Below are positions 1-9,716 of a stretch of DNA of 14,957 bases, piece after piece; the first letter of the stretch is position 1; each line of letters starts with the position of its first letter. This stretch comes from Acanthamoeba lenticulata. Its lineage: Eukaryota; Discosea; Longamoebia; Acanthamoebidae. Location: positions 1 through 14,957 of the forward strand of contig NAVB01000880.1 in the NCBI GenBank assembly GCA_002179805.1, given 5' to 3'. The notes below the pieces were generated by a model. The model searched no databases. It was not told the origin of the DNA and saw only the letters and a program-made list of their open reading frames with translations. The translations under genes and the position numbers were made by a program.

Positions 1-46
1 GGACAATAAAAATAAACTGAAGATGTTGTTGTTGGGTGTGGTGTAC

Positions 47-119
47 CGAGCCACTGGGTGGCGGGATTGGGCCGGAGGAGCACACGCGCGGCCACCAGCA
101 TGGCAAACGCCGTCCACAT
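47..119 (-). CDS. Possible first exon of a gene continuing off the left edge, hydrophobic N-terminus
   Basis: An ATG at 119-117 on the minus strand opens 24 codons and then one base of a split codon before a GTACAC sequence (46-41), a donor form that recurs in the large gene next door. The peptide begins MWTAFAMLVAARVLLRP, a hydrophobic stretch followed by an arginine, as in a signal peptide or signal anchor. It starts 77 nt after the stop codon of the ankyrin/SPRY/LRR gene on the same strand, a plausible spacing for such dense genes. The same frame is also open upstream of the ATG and stays hydrophobic there, so the true start may differ. The family cannot be named from so little, and the stretch could simply be 3' untranslated sequence of the large gene. 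Confidence 0.25.
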
Positions 120-195
120 GACCTCCCTGCCGCACACCACAAAACACACGAAAGCAATGGTTAGGACCTGTGGATGGGTGGCTGGAGAGCCCCGG

Positions 196-3100
196 TTACT
201 TGTACTTGCGGAGGGCCTTGTTGCGAGTGGTGAACTGGTGGTGGAGGTCCTTCAACAAAGGAAAAGAAGCACGAAATCGTGTGTCTGGAGCCCTCGCGCC
301 AGCCACCACATCCATGTCCACATCGACCAGCGAGAAGTTGCACTTCCTGGCAAAAATAGAATTAAATTAAATTGTATCAATAAAAACTAAAGTTAAAATG
401 AATAAATCAATGGAAAAAAAACAAATAAAATGGTAAGGGTTCGATGGAAGACGCGTACAGGGCGAGCTCGAAGAAGGTGATGCGGTCTTCAAGCTTGAAC
501 TCGTTGCCCCACACACGGAGGCGCGCCAGATGGTGGTTGCTTGACACCAGCTCGAGCAGGTGCTGCAGCACGGCCTGGCCGAGCTCGTTGTTGCTCAGGT
601 CGAGCGTGTGAATGGTCGTGTTGTTCTTGAGCGTTTCGAACAGCAGCTCAAGAAGGTTGTCGAAGTCGAGGGCGGCCAGCTTGCCTGACAAATTGAGCTC
701 GGTCAACTGCGCATAAACATAGTGGCAAGCGTCGAGTTTGCGTGAGGCCAGCACGGCAAGTACCGCATTGACGCCTGAGTTGTCCTCCTCCTGCCATTGT
801 TTTTTTTTGTTCTGTTAAATCAGAATTAAAGAAAAGTAAAAAATAAAGCAAGTCGAATAAATAAATAAATAAATCAATAAATTAACAAACAAATTAATGA
901 GTGTGAAAGACTGTAGAAGGGTTGTACGAGAAGGTCGGCGCCTTGCTCGACAAGGAAGCGGATCCACTCTATATGGCCCCTGAGGCAGGCCTCGAGGAGG
1001 CACGTCATGCCGGTCTCGTCCTTGACGAAGATGTCACCCCCGTGCTCGAGCAGCACGCATCCAATCTCCACGCTCTCGGTCACATAGAACAGCGCCGTCT
1101 TGCCCTTGTTGCTTCTTCGCTTCGCGTCCGCGCCTGCCCCCCCCCCGGCGCCGCAACGGTGTTAGTCCTTTCGCTATCGCTTTCGCTTTTGCCTTCACTC
1201 TTTCATGAGACTGATGAGTGTACCATGGGCCAAAAGATATTCGACGACTTCCACCTTCCCTTGGCTAACGGCGCACATGAGCGGGGTCGTGCCGTCCTTG
1301 TTCGCGTCATCCACGAGCGCGCCGTTCTCGTGCAGGAACTTGACCAGCTCGAGGTCGCCCTTGTCCTTGCAGGCCAGCATGAGGGCCGTCATGCCCTGGT
1401 TGTTGTTGTCGTCCGCCGTCGCATAGCCCGTCGAGATCAGGTATTTGACGACATCGAGTAGCCCAGTAAAGCAGGAATTGAGCATGGCCGAGTTGCCGCC
1501 CTTGTCCCGCACGTTCATCCGCGCGCCTGCAGACGACAAGAAAGCCATGTGGTCATCATCTTCATCCACTTCTTCTTCTTTATCTTCGCCGTCACCATCA
1601 TCATTATCAACCTCATGGCTGTCCGTACCGTGCTTGATGAGCAACTCGATCATCTCCACGCTACCGGCGATGGCGGCGTTGAGGACTGCAGTCATCGACG
1701 ACTGGTCCGCGATGTTGACGAAGTCGACCACCGCCCTTGACGGACACAAAGACGACGACGACGACGAGGGATCTGCCTCGGCCGCCTGGGCTTGAGCCTG
1801 GATCGTGGCCAGGATGTGCCTGACCATCTCCATCTGTCCGGCTGACGCAGCGTACATGAGGATCGTGCACCCGCGCCCGTCCTGCTCGCCCAGCGACGCG
1901 CCTTTGCTCAGCAGATACTCGAACAAGTCGATGTCTGCGCACCCCACCACCTGTGTGTGAGCCACCTGGGCGAAGAGGATCATGGGCGAGGCAAGGGGGA
2001 CGCACCGCCTCTGGAGGCGGCGAACATGAGGGCGGTCTGGCCGGCGTTGTTGGTCTCGTGGATCGACGCGTAGCCGTTGTCGAGCAGGTATTCGACCACT
2101 TCGGCCTTGTCTGTCACGAGGAACGGCGTGAACCCCAGGTTGTCCTTTACCGACGCCTGCGCACCTGTTTTTTGGTTATTTTTTGATTTTTAAATCATTT
2201 TCACTATTATTTTGTAGGTAATTGAAAATAGTAACTGTTGTGGCCCACTGGTAATGCAAATAAAAAAAAAATGAGAAAAGAAAAGAAAAAAGGGTACCGA
2301 GCGAGAGGAGGCGCTTGGTGCGCTCCACACTGTGCAGTACTGCGCAGAAAATCGGCGTTTTGCCTGTGGTGTGTCATTGCCCCCCCCCCTCCCAACACAA
2401 CACGCACGCGGGTGCCGACGGATGCACATGAGCACGCGATTGCGAGTGTGGAATGACAGTCGACAAACACGTGCCCTCATTGTCCTTTTCCTCGATGCTG
2501 AAGCCGCGCGTGAGGAGCCACTCGACCGTCTCCTGCTGGCCCGCCCGCAGCGCAAACATGAGGCACGACCCGCCCGTCTTGCTCGCGTGTTCCATCGACG
2601 CGCCTGGCACACACACACAGTCCGTCAGGTTTGTTGCACGATTCCTTTCGATGCAAGGAATGAATGAAGGAATGTGCATACCCTTGGACTCGAGGAATTG
2701 CACCAATTCCACCGACGCGCTGTGGCAAGCGAGCAGCATCGGCGTCATGCCTGCTCATGATCATGGTCATCGTGGTAATGGTGGTGAGGAACTGCTAGAA
2801 GAAGAGGAAGAAGAGACGAACCATCTTCGTTGGCGTCGTTGAGGTCCAGCTTGAGCCCCTTGCACTGCGGCGACAGGAGGAACTCGAGCAGCGGCAGGTT
2901 GTCCGTCAGCGCCGCCAATGACAGCACATTGTCCCCCGTCCTGGTGCGCGCGGGAGTGTGTGTGTTTGTGTTTGTGTTTGTGTGGACATGAATTGAGTCC
3001 CCTTGCTTGTGCTTGCTTGATGATGATCATCATCATCATGAGGAGGAGGAGGAAGGCAAGGCGCACATGGTGGTGTGGTTGACGTCGGCCCCCTTGGCGA

Positions 3101-6100
3101 TGAGATACTGCGCGATGGCCGTGGCCTTGGACAGGACGGCAAATTGCAGCGGGCCCACACCTGGTCACCATAACATCATCAACATCATCACCGACGTCGG
3201 CATCGAGGATCATGACATCAACAAGTCCAATCAGAAACACCCCAACAGGCAGTTTCGCACCATCGGTGTTGTAGGTGTCGACCGCGAGGCCCTTGGTCTC
3301 CACGAGCCACTTGACCACGTCCAAGCGCTCAGACTCGATAACAGCTGCTGTTGTTATTTGTTGTTTGTTGTTTGATAATTGTTAAAAATATGCTGGTTAC
3401 TGGTTGGCTGGCACTGTGGCGAACGACAACAACAACAACGTACAGAGGAGCGAGTTGCCGGCCTTGTCCCGGTGGTCCAGCCTCACGCCCTTGTCCTCGA
3501 GCGCCGCCAGCGTCTCGATCAAGGGCTCGGGCCAGCCATACTCAAGCACCAAAAACGCGATGTTCTCGCCATAGACGGTCACCTCGTCCGGCTTGGCGTA
3601 GCCTACTGGTATAAAGCACCATGCAAATGTATGTAAGATAATGTTGTCATAAAATTGTAAATATTATAAATATATAATAAAAATACTATATCTATATATT
3701 TTTAAAAAATTTTAAAAAAATATAAACGGTCAGACAGCCAAACCAGATGGGCTGAAGTGATACTTCCGGAGAAGGGAGATGAGATGAGGAAGATGAACCG
3801 TGGTCGAGCAAGTAGTGGATGATCTCCATGTTGGCCTGCATGCTGGCACAGTGCAGGGCCGAGTACTGGTGCGGCCCACGCACGTCGGTCTTGGCGCCCT
3901 TCGCGATGAGGTGCTGCACCAGCGGCAGCTCGCCGTTCATGCAGGCATGCAGCAGCGGCGTGTTGCCTTCGTCGTCGACGTCGTTGAACGAAAAACCTTT
4001 TTTTTTTTGTTGTCGCCGCCACGCAGGTCCGTCATCGACTTCACCCAAGACAAGAAAGAAGAAGAAGAAGAAGAAAATACCATGGTGGGTGAGAAGCCAC
4101 TCAACAACGGGCATGTTGTTGCCCATGAGGGCAAGCGTGAGGGCGCTCATCCCGCACTTGGACTTATCGTGGATATTAGCGCCCTTGGAGATCAAGTACT
4201 CGATCGCCCGCACCGTGCACTGCTCGTGCGGCGCAAAAGAAATCATTAACGATATTCTTTTTTCAAAAAAATTCAAGAAGATTGCTTGAATAATATTCAT
4301 TTTTTTTATTTTTATAAAAATAAAAAAATGAAAATCGAAGTAAAAAGTAAAAGAGGAAGAAGGGGGAGGGGCACACGGCGTTCCAGGCCCAGATGATGGG
4401 CGTGGTGTCGTCTTGCGCGCGGTCGTTGATGTCGCAGTAGCCGCCCTCGACCAGGAACCGGATCGCCTCCAGACTCCCGCTCGAGCATGCCGCATGGAGC
4501 AATGTTTGGTCGCGCCTGTCTCTCGCTGCAGATTGTCTCGAATTAATATTAAAAAAAATTGGCCAAGAATTTGAAAAATGAAGTCCAACACAATGCAATA
4601 ATAATTAACAAAAGAGGTGGCGCGTTGGGGGGGGGGAGCGAAAGGTACCGGCAGGGTTGACATTGTGCTTCTCGATGAGATGGCGCAGCACTGACACCCG
4701 GCCCTGTCGTATGGAGTAGAACAGCGGCGAGTAGATGGAGGAATGGACCTCGGCGAAGTCTGGATCGTGCTCCATGAGCAGATCGATCAGCTCCAGGCAT
4801 TCACTTGCGACGGCGTAGTGGGTCGCCAAAAGGCCCTGCTTGTCAGCATCCGCCAGCGACGCGTCCGTGCGCTCCAGCAGGAATCGAGCCTGCAAGAAAA
4901 ACAGATAAAATGAAGAAGTGAATTAATCTTGGCAATTAATTAGTTAAAACAATAAATAGATGATCAAACAAACAAGAAAGAAATTGGTGGAAGAGGGCGT
5001 GTGCGATTCACCACTTCAACTTGGCCGAGGCTGCAGGCGTGGATGAGGGGTGTCTTGTTGAAGGCCACTTGCAGCTGCTCGTACTTGAACTTGCCCTCCG
5101 GCAGACCATCCTCTGTGCTGCGCCGCAGCTCTTCGTTGTTGTCGATGGCGTCCTCTGTGAGGAGGGCCGGGTCGTAGGCCAAGAGGGCCTGGAGGCTCTC
5201 CATCTGGCCTGTTTGTTTGATCAAACATTGGAAAAATGCTAATGAATCCATGAAAAAATGAAAAAATGAATACATAAAATGAATCAATGAATAATGCAAA
5301 AAGAGATGCACAAAACAGCAGTTCAATGATGAATACTTAATACAAAAAAGTCGAAAAATAAATTGGAAAATAACAAATAGTAAAATTGTATGCGCACCGT
5401 GGCGGCAGGCGACGACAGCGGGCGTGTACTGCTGCTGGCTTTGCCCGATGAGGAGCAGCCTCAGCTCCAACATATCTAGTGCCTCAACAACAACGACAAG
5501 ATTCTATCAGACGATCTACCATCAATCAACAAAAAGAAGAAGAAGAAGAAGAAGTGCCGCGTTGGCCCACAGAGAGGAGAGAGAGAGAGAGAGAATACTG
5601 TCTTTGTGGGGCTCCAGCAGGGCCCGAATCACCTCCACGTGGCCCAGCTGCGCCGCCCAGTGCAGCGGCGACCCGACCTCCAGCTTGAGAAGACCACCAA
5701 CCAGCAGCAGCGGTGGCTCGAGCCTCGCCAGGACGGCCTGCGTGTCGGGGAACAAGGCCTCCGCCACAGAGACGAAGCCCTCCGGCGGCGCGTGCTTGAA
5801 GGGCGCGTGGCCAAAGTTGGCCCTCACTTGCTGCGTGTTGTCCAATGTCAGCGTGGGGAAGAGGCAGTTGTCCTCTGGCACCTGCATGCATGCATGGAAT
5901 CGCTCAGCGGCGGCCGTTCCAGGCGAGGAATGCCAAGCACGTGGGGAAGGGCAAGACAAGGAGGCAAGGGGGCGGCACCTCAAGGGAGGACTGCCACGAA
6001 ATGCCCACGTCCTCGCCGTTGACGAGCACGCTGAAGTTGGTCAACACCTTCCGCTTGGCCGTTTCCTCTTCCTCCTCCTTGCCATCATCGTCGCTCGGGG

Positions 6101-7355
6101 TCGTCGTGGTGGTGGTGGTGGCCTCCTCGCCGAGGAAGGAGACGCACATGGTGAGCACGTCGCCCGGGCGCCATGCGGGCAGGTCGTCCAGGATGACCTT
6201 TGGGCTGTCGTTGCCGTTCCAGATGGAGTTGCGGCATCCGTCCCACGCCCACTCATGCGTGTCGCCTCCCACACCTGCTTGCGATACGCGAATTATTCTT
6301 CGATTAAAATCTTAAAAGCAGAAAAGCACAGCAGAAAAAGGGAGGAGGCAAATCATAACCAAAATGAGATTTTTTAAAAAAAAAATCATTCAAACAATGA
6401 AAATTCAGAAAAGCACAACGGAAGAGGGGAGAGGAGGCAAAAGAGGTGATCAAACAACCTGCGAGGCTCAAGTTCCTGGTGACCCAACCGATCTTCATGA
6501 TGCCCGACGACTCAACCTCGACCTCATACGCGTAGGAACGCGGCCACTCGCCTCCTCCTCCCGCACCCGCCACCACCAATGGTAGTCCATTAGTCTTTTT
6601 ACCAAGAATAATGATGAGGTGTCGAGTTCAGACAGTAGGTGTACCAGTGATGATGGGCAGTCCATATGTGGCGTTAACAGTCACCCACGCACCGCTGTTG
6701 TGCACCTGTATCGTCATTTTTGTTTAATTTTTAATTTTTAATTTTTTAAATGGTATATTTCTGTCGTTTTTTGTGTTTCGTGTGGCGGGGGGGGAGTAGG
6801 GAGTGTACGGTCATGCGGTCAGCCGAGAAGATGGCGCCACCAAGCAGCGGCAGCGCATGGGCCATGCTCCATTCCACCAGCGGCAAGCGCGACGCCTTGC
6901 TCTCTGGCGAGGCCTCGCTCCACTGGCCCACGGCCTGTGTGTGTGTATGTGTGTGTATGTGTTATATGTTTGGTACCAATAATAAAAAAGAAGGCAGAAT
7001 AAGAATAAGAAAAGAGATGACCGGGCAAAGGGGGAGGGGGGGTTGACACATACACGAACGAGAAGGCTGGCGGGAGTGCACTCGCGCAGTAACGCCAGGC
7101 ACGCCGTGCTGCTGGCTGCAACAGCATAGTGCCACGCCGTGTGCCCATACCGATCCGCCACTGTCCTGCCCCCCCCCTCACCCCACAGAGCAACGCTTTG
7201 ATGAACCGAAGAAGAACTGTTCTGGTTGGCGAAGAAAGAGCTCTTGTTGTGGTCGTACGCTGGGGATCATGGCCGTGGGCAAGAAGAGCAGCAACGGCGG
7301 CATGGTCGCCCCTCAGGCACGCGCAATGCAGTTCTGTCCGGCCTCCTTCGTCCAT
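196..7355 (-). CDS. Ankyrin-SPRY-ankyrin-LRR multidomain protein, 24 exons, 1429 aa
   Basis: Exons, 5' to 3' on the minus strand: 7355-7259, 7160-7054, 6934-6809, 6705-6645, 6557-6459, 6274-5979, 5881-5599, 5475-5398, 5208-5012, 4889-4649, 4525-4377, 4219-4081, 3996-3799, 3602-3444, 3344-3261, 3160-3067, 2940-2822, 2750-2682, 2603-2469, 2164-2006, 1934-1224, 1133-928, 790-459, 346-196. Every junction keeps frame and the sum is 4290 nt including TAA (198-196). Domains by approximate residue: two ankyrin repeats 4-68, SPRY 100-300, many ankyrin repeats 320-1270, leucine-rich repeats 1285-1370, basic tail ending RKYK. Ankyrin hallmarks include TPLLHAC, TALMLAC and LLAHGAD. No signal peptide or membrane segment is evident, so an intracellular binding scaffold is likely; the partner is unknown. 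The 5' end, the junction between exons 4 and 5, and the 2468/2164 junction are the least certain. Confidence 0.82.
459..790 (-). other. Leucine-rich-repeat segment of the ankyrin protein (exon 23)
   Basis: Exon 23 departs from the ankyrin pattern and reads as leucine-rich repeats: LTELNLSGKLAALDFDNLLE, then NTTIHTLDLSNNELGQAVLQ, then HHLARLRVWGNEF. The spacing of about 28 residues and the L-x-x-L-x-L-x-x-N core resemble ribonuclease-inhibitor or NOD-type repeats. A final exon (346-196) adds 50 residues with a basic end. LRR units at the C-terminus after an ankyrin array would give a second binding surface. The LRR call rests on two or three repeats only. Confidence 0.7.
928..5475 (-). repeat. 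Ankyrin repeat array, exons 8-22
   Basis: The spliced frame across these exons repeats the ankyrin pattern of about 33 residues (G-x-TPL-xx-AC-xx-G-xxx-V-xx-LL-xx-GA-xx). Clear units include those with PAVVACRHG, TPLIHACSLGQVEVV, QTLLHAACSSGS, SALTLALMGNNMPVVEWLL, NTPLLHACMNGELPLVQHL, SALHCASMQANMEIIHYLL, CLMFALRAGQQETVEWLL, TALMFAASRG, TILMYAASAGQMEMV and TTPLMCAVSQGKVEVVEYLL. Several units are degenerate or carry insertions, such as the Ala/Gln/Ser-rich insert and the acidic insert in exon 21 (residues about 1071-1092, near 1612-1548). An isolated unit also lies in exon 7, just after the SPRY domain. Repeats are diverged from each other in DNA, so the array is old and not a recent tandem expansion. 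Confidence 0.85.
2942..2982. repeat. GT-rich microsatellite in intron 16 of the ankyrin gene
   Basis: A GTGTGTGTTTGTGTTTGTG-type run lies just inside the acceptor side of the intron. Similar CA/GT runs occur near the acceptors of introns 2 (about 6937-6961) and 18 (about 2608-2620), where CA-rich tracts read on the minus strand precede or replace the polypyrimidine tract. Confidence 0.7.
5530..5596. repeat. GAA and GA microsatellites in intron 7 of the ankyrin gene
   Basis: A run of GAA triplets (about 5531-5553) and a GA dinucleotide run (about 5573-5595) fill much of intron 7. On the minus, transcribed strand they are CTT and CT tracts, which could serve as an extended pyrimidine tract. 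A similar GAA run lies at about 4058-4075 in intron 12. Confidence 0.75.
5599..6705 (-). other. SPRY domain segment of the ankyrin protein (exons 4-7)
   Basis: Residues of about 111-300 read as a SPRY fold in order: a strand with AYEVEVESSGIMKIGW (6519-6472 region), then GVGGDTHEWAWDGCRNSIWN straight after the intron at 6275-6458, the NGEDVG turn that SPRY domains carry as 'slNGedlG', and the closing strand FPTLTLDNTQQVRANFG with PFKHAPPEGF. Inside it lies a low-complexity loop of seven threonines, then an Asp/Glu/Lys-rich run, encoded near 6123-6050. SPRY domains are protein-interaction modules, so this segment probably recognises a partner while the ankyrin array scaffolds. The exon 4/5 junction is ambiguous: I use 6645/6557 (GTACAC donor, GAG-type acceptor), but 6685/6589 also keeps frame and would change about 20 residues. 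Confidence 0.8.
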
Positions 7356-7558
7356 CGTTTGAAAAACAGCGGAGCAGCCCACTTCCCCTCCTCGATGCCC
7401 TCCGCGCTGCTGCTATCGTCTTTCTTGCTCTTCTGCTGCTCGCCCTCTTCGAGTATCTTGTCGAGGTAGCCGGACAGGCGTGCATAGGCGTGTCGTTGAT
7501 ACTCTAGCAAGTCACGCGTCGGCTTGCTTTCCTCTACGCAAGAAAACGAAAAATGCAA
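7313..7558 (-). other. Unexplained open frame next to the ankyrin gene start
   Basis: After a good acceptor-like stretch (pyrimidine-rich tract ending CTTGCGTAG, about 7548-7536), a hydrophilic frame runs for about 70 residues with EESKPTRDLLEYQRH, LSGYLDKILEEGEQQ and a Lys/Asp/Ser-rich run. It looks like coding sequence, but it overlaps the first ankyrin exon in another frame and ends at a stop at 7313. No GT-AG pair that I tried joins it in frame to the ankyrin frame. It could be a true N-terminal exon separated from the ankyrin frame by an indel around 7355-7400, an upstream frame in the 5' UTR, or chance. I therefore start the ankyrin CDS at the ATG at 7355. Confidence 0.3.
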
Positions 7559-7856
7559 ATGAGGACAACGATACCCGGGTCTTCAACAAGAAAACCTGAA
7601 CTGGTACCCACCACAAGCTTCCTCCAAATGTTAACTCCAAGTTAACTCTTGTGGTGTTCAGTGAGCCCAAATCATCGGTGTCTACCACACGCACTGCTAC
7701 CAACAGTTGTTTAAGCAAAAAAGCAAGTTCGGGTACCAGAACCTCTCTTTCCCCCTCCTCTTGAGTGAGCGGCTTTTCCTCCCCTTGATCAGGGGTTACA
7801 CGAATAACTTCTTTGCCCAAAATTAACTCACGACCAAGTCCTTTAATGGGCAACAA
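7512..7856 (-). other. Orphan open frame in the gap between the two host genes
   Basis: The minus strand is open for over 110 codons, including EREVLVPELAFLLKQLL, a VRVVDTDDLGSLNTTRV stretch and TFGGSLWWVPVQVF. Base composition is nearer 47% GC than the roughly 60% of the neighbouring exons. It sits between the stop of the 498-aa gene (7896) and the ankyrin gene. I do not recognise a family. It may be a 5' exon of the ankyrin gene, a fragment of mobile DNA, or non-coding; I found no in-frame GT-AG join to the following frame. Confidence 0.2.
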
Positions 7857-7895
7857 CTTGAGCGCCTGTCAAGTGATAATTTCTGGCGACGTTGG

Positions 7896-9716
7896 TCAAG
7901 CCCAGGTGCCGTAGCGGAGAGGCTCGATTGGATTCTCGCGCTTGGTAAGGTGAAGCTCCTGCAGGAGGTCTTCGTCTGTGAAGTGGGGCGCGTCGATCAC
8001 CTCGCCCTCAAGCTCTTGACCCAGCTTCCCAAACTCGGCCTCCTATTGTCCGCCTCAGCGCCTCAGCATCAATCAATAAATCCAACACAAAAGAGACTGT
8101 TGCAGAAGAGGACGCACCAAGTTGTCCGACTCGCCGATAAGAACCACTTCAACGCCCTTCTGGTCGAGCATTTCCAGAGGCAGCGCCGGCGCGAAGCGCC
8201 TCCCTGTTTTGGTGTACAATGTCCTGGTAAGCGCGCATGCGACGTTGTTGCATACACGAGAGCTTCTTGTTCTTCTTCTTGTACGTGCCTTGGAAGGCCT
8301 CTTGCAAGTGCGGCGGAAACGTGACGAGCAAGGGCGACTGCGGGACGGTGCCCGGGTCGCGCCTGGGCAGCCCCGGCTGGTCCTGGATCATCTGCAAGAA
8401 AATGGAAGATCAACCATCACTCCACAAAGAGAAAGAGAGGACGACAAAGCAAGACCTGCTGCACGGCGCGTCGGTCGTCGAGGGCCGGAAGCGGGATTCC
8501 CTGGTCGGTGTCTGCGCGAGGAACAGGCTTGGGCGGGAGCGTGTTGGAGAAGGTCGAGTAGGGGAGCGCCTCGGGATTCTTCACCGACAGTACGAAGCAG
8601 CCCTCCGCCACGATGTTGAGCGCCTTTTGCACTTCGCCGAGCTCTACATGAAGAAGACGATGAGCGTGGTCATGACAAGTGGGGGGAAATGCATGAAGGA
8701 ACAAACCGTGAGGTAGCTCAAGCACGTAGGCCAAGTGGCTGTAGTTGTCACGTCGCACGATGCCGTAGACGCCTTCGCCTGCTGGCCGACAGGAAGGTGA
8801 CACGCGCTCGCCGAGAGTCACAGTCGTGTAGTGCTCTGACACAATGAGGTGGTGTATCTTCTCGTAGTCGTGCGTCGCCTCTTCGATGATGCCCCAGAAG
8901 CGGTTATGCTCTACACGACATGCGGAAAGCGGCGTTAAAACTTGTAGTTCTTGAAAAGGCATGTAGAGGAGCGTCTCTACCTCGGATGGAGGGCAGCTTC
9001 TTCTTGCCGATGCGAATGAGGCGGTAGAAGGCGGGTGAAGCATCGGGCGAGTCTGCACTTCCCTCTTCCTTGGGCAAGGTCTTGAGTAGGATGTACATCC
9101 TCGCCACGTCGTCAAAGCTCTTGGCCTCCTGCGCCCCAACCTTGGGGCGGTAGAGGAAGTAGACATAACCTTTCTCCATGATCTCCACTTGTCGGGCTCC
9201 ACTGCTTTGAGCGTGTCGTACAACAGGCCGCGTAGATGCGCTAAAAGGAGGCCGATGCGTCAAGCTGTGATCCTCGCCGCTTGTGTCATGAGTGCCAGTA
9301 GTGGCGGAAGCTTGTTGCTGAGACGAGGCACCCGAATGGTGACGGTGGTGAGCGTGGCGATGGTGCTGATGTTGATCTGCACGACGTTCTTCCTCGAGGA
9401 GCTGCTCCTTGAGCACCTCAAGCTGACGCAACAACTTGCGTCTCTCCTCCCGCGCCTCCTCGCTCTCGTGTGTTCCTTCAGAGGGCAAACTCGTCACGAC
9501 GCTCGCTTCTTCATCGTCGTCCACTTCTTCGGTCACTATGGTGGTCACGGTGGTGACTGATGTCTTTACAAGGCGACGTTTCTTGCGTTGCTCCTCTCTG
9601 GTGGCTGCTCGCGGCTGACCAGGGTGTTGTAGCAGGTCCGCTTCGTCCTCTGGAACCAACAGCTCTTTTTCCACGTCTGACACACGCCGCACGGGGAGCT
9701 CGACTCTACGCTTCAT
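7896..9716 (-). CDS. Conserved protein of unknown function with coiled-coil/His-rich N-terminus, 6 exons, 498 aa
   Basis: Exons on the minus strand: 9716-8981, 8910-8707, 8643-8456, 8391-8256, 8203-8118, 8042-7896. The sum is 1497 nt with stop TGA, and all junctions keep frame. Residues 1-175 are low complexity: a basic RKKRR patch (44-48), an acidic run, a probable coiled coil rich in Glu, Arg and Leu (86-112), and a histidine cluster HQHHRHAHHRHH. Residues 180-498 form the conserved part, with KGYVYFLYRPKV, FYRLIRIGKKKLPSI, HNRFWGIIEEA, GVYGIVRRDNYSHLAYVLELP, GEVQKALNI, FVLSVKNPE, RRFAPALPLEML and GVEVVLIGES, closing on EPLRYGTWA. I remember this pattern from uncharacterised bacterial and fungal proteins (some fungal entries are labelled 'BTB domain transcription factor'), but could not check. 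The basic patch suggests nuclear location; the function is unknown. Confidence 0.8.

Noticed and set aside
922..1461. A 179-codon plus-strand open frame
   Set aside because: It is antisense to ankyrin exons 21 and 22 and the intron between them; no recognisable domain.
5424..6377. A 317-codon plus-strand open frame
   Set aside because: It runs across several exons and introns of the minus-strand gene, whose ankyrin and SPRY motifs are unmistakable; it is a GC-driven shadow.
7161..7258. Apparent frameshift at the poly-G run in the ankyrin gene
   Set aside because: A normal intron from GTACGACC (7258) to GGACAG (7161) joins HGHDPQ to ADRYGHTAWHYA in frame, so no sequencing error is needed.
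8204..8255. Apparent frame change near the end of the 498-aa gene
   Set aside because: A 52-nt intron with a GTATGC donor and AACAG acceptor restores the conserved RRFAPALP sequence and brings the total CDS to a multiple of three.
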